Counted from the first letter of the stretch, positions 52,301 to 59,684 are shown. The stretch: DNA of 64,000 nucleotides from Ctena decussata (GCA_963989385.1 OZ022505.1:58035737-58099736); one strand, 5' to 3'. Notes: generated by a model from the letters alone, not told the origin. Translations and numbers: made by a program.

Positions 52301-55300
52301 TACAGACCTTGTTCACAGGCCATGTTCGTCTTCTTGAAGAACGTGATTGAAAGGTTAGTAAAGGCGGCAGAAATATTCCTTATATGCGGTTTGCCTCTAG
52401 CTTAGGCAGAGCATGGACTATAAGCCCTAGTAAAAATCTGCACTGGGAAGTGCTGAGAAGACCAAACTGATGACAAACAGCGCAAATGGCATCCAGAGGG
52501 AGATCATAGCAAACGGGAAGAAAATGGGTATCTTAGCAATTTCAAAATACCTTGAAACAGACGTCTCAGATGATGGCTCGAAAGCAGAGGTTCTCTTAAG
52601 GATATCACAAGCCATTACAGCTCTTACAAAGCTGAAGCCGGTTTTGAGAGATAACAACATATCTCTGGACGCGAAGATAAAACTGATGCGCTCCCTTGTC
52701 ATTTCCATATGTCTATGAATCGTGGACTATGCCAGCTGAGCCAGAGTAAAGGGCGCAGGCCTTTGAGATGAGATGCTACAGCAGGCTATTGAATCTTTCG
52801 TACAAGGATCATATAATCAATGAGGAGCTTCGCAGAAAGATCAGAGCAGCCATTAAAGAATATGAAGAGCTCCTGACCATGGCTAAGAAACGGAAACTAT
52901 GATGGTATATCCACGTCCTACGTTTTTTCTGGTTTAGCAAAGACAAATCTACAGGGCGCATTGAAAGGAAACAGAAGAAGAGGTAGACAGAATAAGAGGT
53001 TGGAAGACAATATTAATGAGTGGACATGGATTGACCTTGCCAGCTCAACTAGGGCAGCTGGAAACAGGACAAGGTGGAAAGGGATTGTTGCGAAGGCATC
53101 TTAGGTGCCCCCAACGAACTTGCAAAGTTGTGGGATAGAAATAATAAATGAGCCCGCGAAACAATTAAACCAACAAAGTGATTGTGCGCCGAGCGCAGAC
53201 TCAGATCAGTCTCGGCATCTGCCCAGTCTGATCAGACTCTTCGCTAAGCTCTTAAAAGGGAGCTTATGGTCAAAGCTACCTTAGCCTAGGGTCTAAACTA
53301 CCTTGATGCAGACAACGAAGACTCTTTTCAGACTGGGCGCACAACCACTTTCAAGTTGTTGGTTTTCTCGTGTCGAGGCTCAAATAAGGATTTGTTCCTT
53401 CAAAGACAGATCGAACGCCGGATGAATTCGTTCCTGTGAGCCTTTCCGGATGCTCCGTTACGATAAAATTTAAATTTGAGCCGCGACACGAGAAAATTAA
53501 CAAAGTGGTTATGCGTTCAGCGCAGATTCAGATCAGTCTAGGTACCCGCCTAGCCTGATCAGACTCTTCGCTAAGCGCTTAAAGTGTAGAAAAGGGTCTA
53601 AGCTACCTCCATGCGGACAGCGACGACTCTCATCAGGCTGTGAGGATGCCCAGACTGATCTGAGACTGCGCTTGGCGCACAGCCACTTTGTTGGTTTTGT
53701 CGTGTCGAGGCTCAAATTGAAATGAGAAGAAGAAAGGACTTATTCGGCTGAGCATCTACAGGTGCTCGGGTTACAGCAAATCAAACAAATAGTAGAAGCT
53801 GCAAGCAATGGATAAGAAACTAATTCACGAGTATAACAGAGAGTTCTAAAGAACATGTGAGAATTTTAGTGTAAGACAAATATACTCAGCGTCAATGAAA
53901 ACGCACTAGTTTGGAACTGATGGACCATTATGTTCGTTGAATGTTTGGCTTTATGAAATAGGCGATTCAGTAAATCTTTATTTTCTGGTATTGAGATAGG
54001 GTATTTTCAAACTAAATTTCGTTCATCAGTCGGCGCTATTAAGCGTGACGTCAATACTGACGTGTTTGAAATCTGTCGACATCAAATGACACATTTAAAG
54101 CCTAATAAATCTGTATTTCGCGCTCTGCCAGACACTTGGTTGCCAATTAATCGTTTTTCTGCAAAGTCTCTTGACCTTAAACCATTTTTCCTCCATAGAA
54201 TTAGGACGCGGTTCAGCAAATAAGGGTGACGTTATACATTTAACGTCATGCTCGGGTCGGATCATGGTTGACGTTTGCTCCACAAAACTTCTGAAATTCA
54301 GTTCCTGCTACTGATCTCAGTATTTTGGATTGCAAAAAGTAACATATTTACGTTAGTTACTTTTGTCTGTGCATTTTATGATGAACGTGACAATATAGTG
54401 ACGTTCGAATTCAAGTCATTTTGTTGCATTCGGCGATCTGGATTTCTTTTCTATGGCGATTTGATAGGCTATCAATTCCCTAAAAGATTCATCGTTGAAT
54501 AGTTTCAGCCATCTGAATTTACGCTTGAACTCCTTATTGTCTTGATTTCAAAGCTTACGTTACGTAACACACTCACAGCGTAGCTTTAGGTAAAAGGACA
54601 TCATGGGCGTAATAAGATGGTTCGATATGTTAATTATACCCAGTTGATATAGTATGAACATTTATTTAAGAAAAATATATATGACATATAAGACAGGTGC
54701 GTTTTCATTGACGCTGAGTATGATTATTCACTGCGTCGTTTATCTTTTTTTTTTAAAACATATTTCTTCGTATACATAAATTGTATTAATTTTTTGTGGA
54801 TTTTATAGTTAAATGAAGGTCGGCAACTCAATAAACAACCAAAAGGCTATTATGTTAAGTTACATGTACGGCGTCTTAACGTCGAAAAAATCCACAGAAT
54901 TAACGTATGTCATTACTTCTCATTCCCACATGGTAATAATACCTTTTAAAACATTATCGGCTAGGTGGATATCGTTGGAAACCAGCGCAAAGAACAAAGT
55001 TCCAAGTCTGTCCGGTTCAGTGAATTCTTTGCCGGATACGTTCAGACAGGCGCGTCAGCCCCGGATCCAAGGGGTGGGTTTTGGGGCTTCAGTCCCTCCA
55101 TCATCTGGGCCTCTGTGTTATGTATACTATGTAGGCTTTCAGATCATAAGGCGTATCTAAGGTTGGTTGGTTGGTTGATTTGATGCTTAAAGTCCACGGT
55201 AAACAACTAAGGTCATGTCGGGACGGTCAGTTAACCTAACCACACTATTCCTGGGCAGGCTTAGACCTCCTAAGCGGTTAACCAGTACTAAGTGCACATA

Positions 55301-56672
55301 CTTTCGCCAGTAACTGACAACTGCCCTTATTGAATCAGCGGAAGGAGAAACGAAAGTATGTGGCCAGACCGGGATTCGAACCCAGGACCTCTGACTTACG
55401 AGTCAGGTGTCCTACCGACGTATCTAAGGACAGTTTGAGATAATTCATCCATAATAAATGTTGTGAAATCTCATAAGAATCTCCTCGGGGAGGCGATTCT
55501 AATGAGATATCACACAACATATATTTTAAGGCTAAAAACCCATTATCAGAAATTCTCATCAAATTGATCCCTAATTATGTCATATATTTTCGAGTGGTTA
55601 AGGGGCTCAGCTATGGTGTGGAAGGTAGCAGATTCAAGTTTCCGTTGGGACAGCCAGCGACTGTAAAACACTTTTTTTCAACCAAGCAGTAAATCAGTAA
55701 CAGCAGCTTTATAATTATGTCGACAGGAAATACCGAACAAATCTACTTACACTGAGTTTGGTCGTCCTCGAACTCAAAACTGTCCCATGTGGCTACAAGG
55801 GCCCACGTAGCGTCAAATGTACTAAAAGCAGGATATATACTTTTGACGTGAGTCTCAGCTGCCTGTAAATTAAAAGATGATACAATAATACAAATACAAT
55901 AATACAAAATATTTTATTGGTCTGACACAACTGGCATATTTTTTCTTGCAGTGGTATTTTCCTGTATCTACCTTCCTCAATTAAAAGTTTATGACAACTG
56001 ATACGAATTTTTGCAAAGGTACTTATTTCTTTCCTAGAATTAATACTGGTCAATAAATACTTCTCAAGAAAATAAGATGATTTAAAAGTACGACAAGTTC
56101 TAAGTTTATTTTCATTTGCAGCATTAGCACTGTCATCAAATAAATATTTATTCCAGAATGATATGGAAGAATCCTTTAACCTAACTGCTACAGCATTCAA
56201 TAGTTTATGTTTAGAAAAAGTTCCCTGATTATCCCATAGGTAAGAAAAATTAATGTTCTCTAAGAATAGTTTAATGTTCTGACAAAATCCTATATCACAA
56301 CTAGTCTCATAATTATAAGCAAAGCATACCAATTTGTTATTGATACAAGAAATGAAAATTTAGCCGCAACACGAGAAAACCAACAAGCTGTTGTGCGCCC
56401 AGCGCTGACTCAGATCAGCCTGGGCTTCCGCCCAGTCTGATCAGAGTCTTCGCTGTTCGCATGGATATAGCTTAGACCCTTAGCTACCATTTAAGGGCTG
56501 AGCGAAGGGTCCGATCAAACTGGGCGGATGCCAAGGCTGATCTGAGACTGCGCTGGGCGCACAACAACTTTGTTGGTTTTCTCGTGTCGCGGCACAAATG
56601 ATGATATCTTACGTGAATTGGTACACTTTCAGGAGCAGCCTGAAATTTCAATATTCTTGCCTCCCTTCTAAA
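27959..56672 (-). CDS. NIDO-ZP domain transmembrane protein (12 exons, 5' end missing)
   Basis: Whole-gene entry for exons 56613-56672, 55751-55862, 51502-51593, 47474-47624, 46424-46468, 43886-44133, 43082-43230, 41570-41715, 38216-38303, 35003-35204, 28607-28697 and 27959-28113. Every junction is GT-AG and every phase matches, giving 512 uninterrupted codons and a TAA stop. Residues 1-135 are most of a NIDO domain, 155-270 a ZP-N module, 290-433 a ZP-C module. RRKR at 436-439 is a furin-type site, 483-504 a transmembrane helix and 505-512 a short tail. In known ZP proteins cleavage at this site releases the ectodomain for polymerisation into extracellular matrix; that role is inferred here. 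NIDO with ZP is known from alpha-tectorin-like proteins, but here no VWD, TIL or EGF module lies between them. The signal peptide and start of NIDO were not found. No ortholog is recognised, so no symbol is given. Confidence 0.9.
28607..28697 (-). CDS. NIDO-ZP gene exon (furin site after ZP-C)
   Basis: 91 bp, phase 0 to 1, acceptor TTATTCTAG and donor GTAATC. It begins [14 protein letters not shown]: the last ZP-C cysteine followed by RRKR, the consensus cleavage site of ZP precursors. QVIYTSVKI downstream could be the external hydrophobic patch that holds ZP precursors inactive before cleavage. NAT is a potential N-glycosylation site. A 6.3-kb intron full of repeats lies before it. Confidence 0.9.
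28850..29084 (+). repeat. Family A palindromic repeat, copy 6
   Basis: A diverged copy (GAGCCGGGACACGACAAACC at left), with a short deletion in the left arm. It lies in the intron just before the NIDO-ZP furin-site exon. Confidence 0.8.
29392..32020. repeat. Large imperfect palindrome (about 2.6 kb)
   Basis: The left arm 29392-30310 is the inverse of the right arm 30822-32020, around a 0.5-kb loop. The outer arms share CACGTG.GGCTCCAAAGATAT and CTGATCCTTCCCCATTTGC; the inner arms share TAACGTTCGAACCACCA-type sequence and CAGAGCCGCTCTACATAA. The right arm has about 420 bp extra (31231-31649). The loop holds a third, diverged copy of the outer block (30343-30650). The outer block contains exon-like pieces bounded by TTTTCAG and GTAAGT. 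Confidence 0.8.
32281..32930 (+). repeat. Tandem array, about 140-bp unit
   Basis: Units start with GCTGAAACGC..CTTGT (about 32284, 32421, 32567, 32831) and carry AAGATATTGTCATACT and GCCACTGTG.CCTTGACCTT. One unit is shortened near 32700. About 4.5 copies. Confidence 0.8.
32934..33840 (+). repeat. Tandem array, 177-bp unit
   Basis: ACATTTTCCCCATTATAAGT recurs at 32934, 33111, 33287, 33464, 33634 and 33811, spacings 177, 176, 177, 170 and 177. Each unit holds CTATGGGAAAATATTTTATC, CAAGGGCAAGTAACTCT and TGAAGAAGTTGCAATCAAAA. Confidence 0.9.
35003..35204 (-). CDS. NIDO-ZP gene exon (ZP-C core)
   Basis: 202 bp, phase 2 to 0, acceptor CTTTTCAG and donor GTGAGT. It encodes 67 residues starting [10 protein letters not shown], with [10 protein letters not shown] and PHDLCSN near the end. 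This matches the ZP-C segment 'f....d.v.f.C.v..C......C'. A 151-codon frame on the opposite strand overlaps it but has no family resemblance and is taken as an antisense shadow. Confidence 0.92.
37813..37895 (+). repeat. CA then GA microsatellite
   Basis: A (CA)n tract of about 28 bp followed by an impure (GA)n tract. Intronic to NIDO-ZP. Confidence 0.95.
38036..38145. repeat. Palindromic 'AACGTTG' repeat
   Basis: Opens CCCACTGGGCACACAACGTT and closes AAACGTTGCATGCCTGCCAG, with TTGATTCAAAGTCAA-type inner symmetry. Related to 4900-5045. It lies in the intron just past the donor of exon 38216-38303. Confidence 0.6.
38216..38303 (-). CDS. NIDO-ZP gene exon (ZP-C, RVYVESC)
   Basis: 88 bp, phase 1 to 2, acceptor TTTTTCCAG and donor GTAAGC. 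It encodes [20 protein letters not shown] and ends VTFIQN plus two bases of a Gly codon. It fits the ZP-C pattern of 'v..C.a.......li.nGC'; the GC cysteine is the first codon of the next exon. Confidence 0.9.
38638..38790 (+). repeat. tRNA-derived SINE
   Basis: A-box-like GGCGGTAGTGTAGTGAATAG, B-box-like CGCAAGATCGATCCC, then the body CTTTCGGATGAGACTTTAAA and CCGAGGTCCCGTCTCCGTAT, a SINE body common in invertebrates. It ends in a short CACTCACTCACT tract. Confidence 0.75.
38930..39215 (+). repeat. Dispersed repeat B, copy without SINE
   Basis: Matches 55050-55590 in the same order: CCCGGATCCAGGAGGTGGG, CTGTGTTACGTATAATATGT, GCGAGGCGATTCTAACGAGAT, CCCTTATTATGTCATAC. It has an internal small palindrome (AATCGCCTCAGCGAGGCGATT). 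It lacks the SINE that interrupts the other copy. Confidence 0.7.
39207..39270 (+). repeat. Poly-C and CA-rich simple repeat
   Basis: A run of C followed by CACACATACACACCCACACC-type sequence. The overlapping proline/threonine-rich frames are artefacts. Confidence 0.9.
39480..40990. other. CpG-rich degenerate block
   Basis: About 1.5 kb strikingly rich in TCGTA, CGAGT, TCGCA and CGCGA words in an otherwise AT-rich, CpG-poor setting. No domain is seen in any frame, though short frames exist on both strands. The word use is roughly symmetric between strands, as in a decayed palindromic repeat. It is intronic to NIDO-ZP. Confidence 0.6.
41135..41371 (-). repeat. Family A palindromic repeat, copy 7
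   Basis: The left terminus is eroded (GAGCCCTGACAAACAAA); the right end TGTCGTGTCGCGGCTCAT is intact. It is intronic, about 200 bp from the ZP-C exon at 41570-41715. Confidence 0.8.
41400..41480 (+). repeat. Dispersed repeat D, with CAGACTGCTCC hairpin
   Basis: CAGATCAGACTGCTCC pairs with GGAGCAGTCTGATC around CATA, followed by GGGTATACACAGTTTGTC. Related sequences are at 51745-51800 and 57573-57640. Confidence 0.6.
41570..41715 (-). CDS. NIDO-ZP gene exon (start of ZP-C)
   Basis: 146 bp, phase 2 to 1, acceptor ATATTTCAG and donor GTAGGT. It encodes 48 residues including [19 protein letters not shown]. This corresponds to the first strands of ZP-C, where 'G..i.l.v.y.' precedes the first ZP-C cysteine. 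No other frame is open through both splice sites. Confidence 0.87.
41770..41828. repeat. Short palindromic repeat, CCCAGCAGG/CCCAGTGGG type
   Basis: About 58 bp: CCCAGCAGGCACACATTGTT and the inverse arm AACCTTGTGTTCCCAGTGGG around an AT-rich loop. It appears to be a reduced member of the AACGTTG palindromes. It lies 55 bp upstream of the acceptor of exon 41570-41715. Confidence 0.55.
42047..42970 (+). repeat. 37-bp minisatellite with higher-order repeat structure
   Basis: About 24 monomers of roughly 37 bp, each opening CTTTACGCC. Monomer types recur in fixed order (CGCAACCATCTGC, CGCCACCATCTGA, CGCTGCCATCCGA, CGCCGCTTTCTAC, CGCCGCCATCATAG), giving composite units that start at 42125, 42347, 42570 and 42756 (222, 223, 186 bp). 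The array ends with an inverted monomer making a hairpin (about 42905-42970). The long plus-strand frame across it is not a gene. It is intronic to NIDO-ZP. Confidence 0.9.
43082..43230 (-). CDS. NIDO-ZP gene exon (ZP-N end, weak donor)
   Basis: 149 bp, phase 0 to 2, acceptor ATTTCAG and donor AA/GTATTG. It encodes [13 protein letters not shown] and VYRFTCKTD, the last strands and fourth cysteine of ZP-N. If the weak donor is skipped the frame runs four more codons to TAG, which would give a soluble protein ending after ZP-N. Phase 2 matches the next exon exactly, so splicing is the preferred reading. Confidence 0.88.
43692..43713 (+). repeat. 22-bp C homopolymer
   Basis: A run of 22 C in the NIDO-ZP intron between the two ZP-N exons. 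Its length may be unreliable in the assembly. Confidence 0.95.
43886..44133 (-). CDS. NIDO-ZP gene exon (ZP-N module)
   Basis: 248 bp, phase 1 to 0, acceptor AATTACAG and donor GTCAGT. It encodes 82 residues with cysteines at SYYC, PVC, DPNC and PACG. The spacing, 'L.DpnC', and CG followed by hydrophobics match a ZP-N module. The donor is non-canonical at +3 but is confirmed by phase agreement with the next exon. Confidence 0.9.
44134..45942. other. Intron of NIDO-ZP, no other feature
   Basis: AT-rich intronic sequence between the ZP-N exon and the GATA tract. Small frames at 44325, 45082 and 45306 are unsupported. Confidence 0.5.
45943..46416 (+). repeat. GATA/GACA microsatellite
   Basis: About 470 bp of GATA interspersed with short GACA blocks. 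Minus-strand frames rich in YLSI are pure repeat translation. It ends within about 9 bp of the donor of the 45-bp NIDO-ZP exon. Confidence 0.97.
46424..46468 (-). CDS. NIDO-ZP gene micro-exon linking NIDO to ZP
   Basis: A 45-bp exon, phase 1 to 1, acceptor AATTTCAG and donor GTATGC, encoding [14 protein letters not shown]. It is the short linker between NIDO and ZP-N. Its donor is only about 9 bp from a 470-bp GATA/GACA microsatellite that fills the start of the next intron. Confidence 0.82.
47474..47624 (-). CDS. NIDO-ZP gene exon (end of NIDO domain)
   Basis: 151 bp, phase 0 to 1, acceptor ATTTCCAG and donor GTATGG. It encodes [12 protein letters not shown] and, near its end, PGVLAFRID, matching the usual close of NIDO ('.vGf.aGdg..y', then 'pG.w.FRid'). 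Two cysteines (103 and 120 of the partial protein) may pair, which is not usual for NIDO. Confidence 0.93.
48341..49858. mobile_element. 1.5-kb non-autonomous PIF/Harbinger-like element
   Basis: The ends AGGTGGAATAGGACAAAAC and the inverse GTTTTGTCCTATTCCACCT are flanked by TAA at 48338-48340 and 49859-49861. A three-base TWA duplication is the hallmark of PIF/Harbinger insertions. The interior is AT-rich and encodes no transposase. It sits in the NIDO-ZP intron between 51.5 and 47.6 kb. Confidence 0.75.
50494..50915. mobile_element. TA-flanked non-autonomous DNA transposon, copy 2
   Basis: Same family and orientation as 1842-2264: identical inverted ends, TA duplications at 50492-50493 and 50916-50917. 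It contains small indels relative to copy 1. It lies in the intron between the NIDO-ZP exons at 51.5 and 47.5 kb. Confidence 0.8.
51229..51474 (-). repeat. Family A palindromic repeat, copy 8
   Basis: Ends 28 bp from the NIDO-ZP exon at 51502-51593, just past its donor. The exon's open frame runs through the donor into the repeat, producing a misleading 87-codon ORF. Confidence 0.85.
51502..51593 (-). CDS. NIDO-ZP gene exon (NIDO core, [10 protein letters not shown])
   Basis: 92 bp, phase 1 to 0, acceptor CTTTTCAG and donor GTAAGT. It carries [20 protein letters not shown], the most recognisable NIDO signature (TFQ.vL.tDG..sF..f.Y). The longer open frame here runs on into a neighbouring family A repeat; only this 92-bp piece is coding by splice signals. 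Confidence 0.93.
51745..51855 (+). repeat. Dispersed repeat D, copy 2
   Basis: AAAGCAGTCTGATCTTGGTA then ACACTGTTTGTTCAGATCTA and CTGTCCCAATTC. The hairpin arm is mostly lost. Confidence 0.55.
52310..53140 (+). mobile_element. RTE-type LINE 3' fragment
   Basis: Decayed C-terminal half of the same kind of element as at 1576-2485. It starts around the block after the palm signature (KGGRNI, RFA), then [60 protein letters not shown], and traces of the basic tail. Several stops and frameshifts are present. It ends at 53148 where a family A repeat begins. The two fragments overlap by only about 15 codons. Confidence 0.82.
53149..53383 (-). repeat. Family A palindromic repeat, copy 9
   Basis: Starts exactly where the RTE-type fragment stops. 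The core is partly duplicated (AGCTACCTTAGCC then CTAAACTACCTTG). Confidence 0.8.
53476..53716 (-). repeat. Family A palindromic repeat, copy 10
   Basis: Same direction as copy 9, 92 bp away, making a direct pair. Both end GTCGAGGCTCAAAT instead of GTCGCGGCTCAT, a shared variant. Confidence 0.85.
55050..55590 (+). repeat. Dispersed repeat B, copy interrupted by SINE
   Basis: Same family as 38930-39215, split by the SINE at 55163-55419. Left part CCCCGGATCCAAGGGGTGGG; right part GGAGGCGATTCTAATGAGAT. Confidence 0.7.
55163..55419 (-). repeat. tRNA-Thr-like SINE with 10-bp target duplication
   Basis: Read on the minus strand, the head GTCGGTAGGACACCTGACTC and GGGTTCGAATCCCGGTC form the A- and B-box halves of a tRNA with a CGT-like anticodon loop. 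The body follows and ends in (AACC)n. GTATCTAAGG at 55153-55162 and 55420-55429 is a direct target duplication. The same host repeat at about 39.0 kb lacks the insertion. It is not a functional tRNA gene: the anticodon stem-loop is irregular and there is a SINE body. Confidence 0.85.
55595..55670 (+). repeat. tRNA-like SINE fragment
   Basis: CGAGTGGTTAAGGGGCTCAG resembles a tRNA-Leu/Ser-type A box region, and GCAGATTCAAGTTTCCG a degenerate B box. No tail is seen. Confidence 0.5.
55751..55862 (-). CDS. NIDO-ZP gene exon (NIDO domain, WALVATWD strand)
   Basis: 112 bp, entering at phase 0 and leaving at phase 1, with acceptor TTTACAG and donor GTAAGT. It encodes 37 residues including [14 protein letters not shown], which fits the '..f.v.TWd.v' strand diagnostic of NIDO domains. 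The split codon joins to the next exon as Leu, directly in front of [11 protein letters not shown]. Confidence 0.88.
56360..56597 (+). repeat. Family A palindromic repeat, copy 11
   Basis: Left end TAGCCGCAACACGAG, right end GTCGCGGCACA. It is immediately beyond the donor of the first recognised NIDO-ZP exon. Confidence 0.85.
56613..56672 (-). CDS. NIDO-ZP gene, first recognised exon (NIDO domain)
   Basis: Twenty codons, starting [10 protein letters not shown] and ending SVPIH. The exon is bounded by a strong acceptor (pyrimidine run then CAG) and donor GTAAGA, phase 0 at both ends. It matches the stretch of NIDO domains that follows the 'FW.D' core, where an R-rich strand leads into the helix before the TWD strand. 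The frame stays open further upstream, so an earlier acceptor near 56.70-56.74 kb is possible; the chosen one has the better polypyrimidine tract. A family A repeat (56360-56597) lies only 15 bp past the donor. Confidence 0.6.
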
Positions 56673-56935
56673 CTGGGAAAAACTCTTAAAGGGAACAATT
56701 TGCTCCTTGAGGACACCGTTTTGGAAGGGCTTTATTGTGCAGGGAAGCAAATGGATCGTAAACATGGCGGATTCCCGTATCTTAAATATCTAATAGATGA
56801 AAATACCCAAGAAAAGCTATACGACAAAGAATGGTCCATTTCCTCTCAAAAGTAATGCTATTTGTCCTAAAGTACTTGGTTAGCTTTAGCAGATCATGCT
56901 TTTGTCCTGTACGTAACCAATCCATATTTGTTCAA

Positions 56936-57220
56936 AAGTAAGGAGGAAAATTCTCAGGGACTGACACAATTCAATACCAGATCCAACCTCAGACACCATG
57001 TGGGAAAAACAGACAACACAAAATTAGTCACCACAAAATACAATACCAGAGGCAGCCATGTGAACAGTCATTTCCCGTGTAGGTGGTCAACAAGCTAGCC
57101 TGAACATCACAAACATACATAGCAACCAACAATACATAAAACAAACAAGAAGAACCAAAACAGAACTGTCGCCTTGGTACGGCCAGTAATGAAATTACTA
57201 AGGCACTTGACCAGTTTCTG
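56936..57220 (+). repeat. Dispersed repeat C, copy 4
   Basis: Closest to copy 1: AGGAAAATTCTCAGGGACTG, CACCATGTGGGAAAAACAGA, followed by GTCGCCTTGGTACGGCCAGT and ATTACTAAGGCACTTGACCA. Confidence 0.6.
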
Positions 57221-57572
57221 GTCGACCAACCTTTCCCTTTTGTTGTGCCTTGGTTAAACAGAGATACTTTGCAAGAAAATTGAATTTCATGAAAAACGCC
57301 ATGAAAAATATATTCAATCGATGGAGCGTGCTTATGCATATTGTTTTAGTAAAACGTACATTGTATGATACAGAATAAAACAAACTTTTCACCGTTTCGT
57401 TTTTCTAGAAAAAACAATGTTTAAGTTAAAAAATATCTCCAAAAAAGACTGCCCAAATTCTGCACCTGCTGCAAGCACAGCCGGGTCTTGCCCTGTTATT
57501 TATTTTCCTGTTGTTCCGGGTCTACCATAGAGTAATGCCTCCAAAATGCGCAGATGGAAATGAAATTGTAAA

Positions 57573-57680
57573 GACCTTGATCATTCTGGTTCCTAAGGAA
57601 CAGTCTGATCTCGGTTTCCACTGTTTGTACAGACGTATCTGCCCGAAAACTTTGGATCTTTATGGTAGACATTGTAAGTG
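57573..57680 (+). repeat. Dispersed repeat D, copy 3
   Basis: GGTTCCTAAGGAACAGTCTG forms a hairpin, followed by CACTGTTTGTACAGACGTAT and CTGCCCGAAAACTTTGG. Confidence 0.55.
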
Positions 57681-58192
57681 TGTATATATTCCATAGTTGA
57701 TCGATTTCACCATGAACAATAACTCTGTATTTGGTGTTTTAACAAGTCAATACACAGTTATTCTGTATCTGAAGACCTTAATGGACGGACGATCGGCGCC
57801 CCGTTACTGCGGCTATGGATTCGTTCCGCTGAGGTGCGGGGGGAACGTCGATATGAGAAATTAAAATACTACTACTTAGAATATATCAGAGAACCTTCGG
57901 CAGCATAACTTTCACAGAATACCATACGACATTTTATAAGTCTGGTTGAAATGTTGGCAATTTTGGCAGGACTATACAGCCGTCATCTTGCCAAATTAAT
58001 GGCGTTGCGTATAGAATGAAAAAAAAAAGAAAACATTTACAGAAGCCATTGGAACTGATTAAATTGATTAAATATAATTATATCTTAACCCATCTGTTAA
58101 ACTTTCGAAACGCATTGATAAAGTTCCCGCGACATGAATAAGAAATTGGGCTTGTGTGCCTTTGAGTTTAGGGTTCCGCCTGTTGATCTGGA

Positions 58193-58421
58193 CCCAGTTG
58201 TTCAAAACTATCGACATCTTTAGTTAACGAGATGTTAAAATTTCAAATCTTACTATCTCAAATAGTCCAATATTTTTGTTGTAAAAATATGAAAAGCTTC
58301 TCACATAGTTTCAACAAAAACATCAATGTATTTGGCTACTTTTAAGTCGAAATACGCTTAACGAGTTGACCTCTTAACGAGCTCGTTAGGCTAACGATGC
58401 TTTGAAAAACTGGGCTCAGGT
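58193..58421. repeat. Fold-back MITE of about 228 bp
   Basis: Begins CCCAGTTGTTCAAAACTATCG and ends with the approximate inverse CGATGCTTTGAAAAACTGGG. Inner arms TTAGTTAACGAG/CTCGTTAGGCTAA also pair. A related half (CGTTAGTTTTGAACAACTGGG) is at 34750-34782. Confidence 0.65.
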
Positions 58422-59684
58422 CTGTTGACGCTGATTACTTGACATCTTATTTCTGTGATTGTGATTCTTGGGGACAATGCTTCTTTAGCGATTCTCTCTG
58501 GTCAGGGATTAAACTGCAAATTATATTGTTGTTAATTTGCTGCTACGTCAGCTGAATAATGTGCTTAGAACTATCAAGTTTTAATCTTAGATTCATAATG
58601 TAGCAACGTCTTTCTTGGACCGTCCCTACAGCGGTGGGTTGCCTAGGAGCTGTGTTGTATTCGGATCGGTCTTGTTGTGTGTGGATGAATGTATATGGGA
58701 ATTCTACAAGCAAATGACAAACTACGTTTGAGGACTGTAATTTGGCTGGTTATTAATTTCGACCTGAACGTTTAGGTATAAGGACATTGGTACATACACT
58801 TGCAAGTTACGGTACATCATGTGAATTGCGAACTAACTAAAGCTATGGACTATTTGGAACTATTAGAGCGAAGTAGTAAATGTGTTGATATTCTGGAAAA
58901 ACTAACTAATTAATGGCTAATTAATACCAATTCTCTGTAACCATCGAGAATGGTGGCTCACGCCTAGTCACAGATTTTAACGAAACTTTCTGAGCATGTT
59001 CGTTGTCACTCAAAAAGTAAATATTGATATACTACTACCCCATTTTTATGGCCCGTTTCCATGGTAACGGGATTTATAATTTTTGGCCTGAAACTCTAAA
59101 AATATCAGTGAAAATTGACTATTTTTGCACAATTACATCTTCTAAACTTTATATATTTATTGTTAATTGTAAATTTTTCTTTCAAATATTACTCAGGATA
59201 AATTCTATAGCGAGCTACTAAAACGAATTCAGTTGACTGTAGGATCACACATGTGCTTCAAAGGTGGGTGGGGTATCAAGATATTGAAATTCATCGTTTT
59301 TCATCATTTTTAACCCAATATTCCAAAGCCTCGCGGGCACTCTGACATATCTTTACATATTCACGGTCAAGAATGGTACTTCATGTATAACATTATGAAA
59401 AAACATGTGTGGGAAGTTACCATCTTCTTATCGTTACCATGGCAACAATTATGTTACCATTTTAAAAACCAAAAGTGGAAGAATAACATTTAAATAAGCC
59501 TTTGTTCATCCACACCACTTAAATACTGCAATATGTTAGTAGATAAATACAATTTATTAGTCAGTTATTTGCTTTACTACAGTTTGTTGATTGTGGGCCC
59601 AGATGGGAAGGTGTTAAAGGTCAGTTTAGAGGCCCGAACAGGCGAAAATTTTGTGCCAAAAATAGGCAACAAGCCAGATATGGT

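Noticed and set aside
55365..55430. Possible tRNA-Thr gene on the minus strand
   Set aside because: It has a B box but an irregular anticodon stem-loop, continues into a SINE body with an (AACC)n tail, and is flanked by a 10-bp target duplication.
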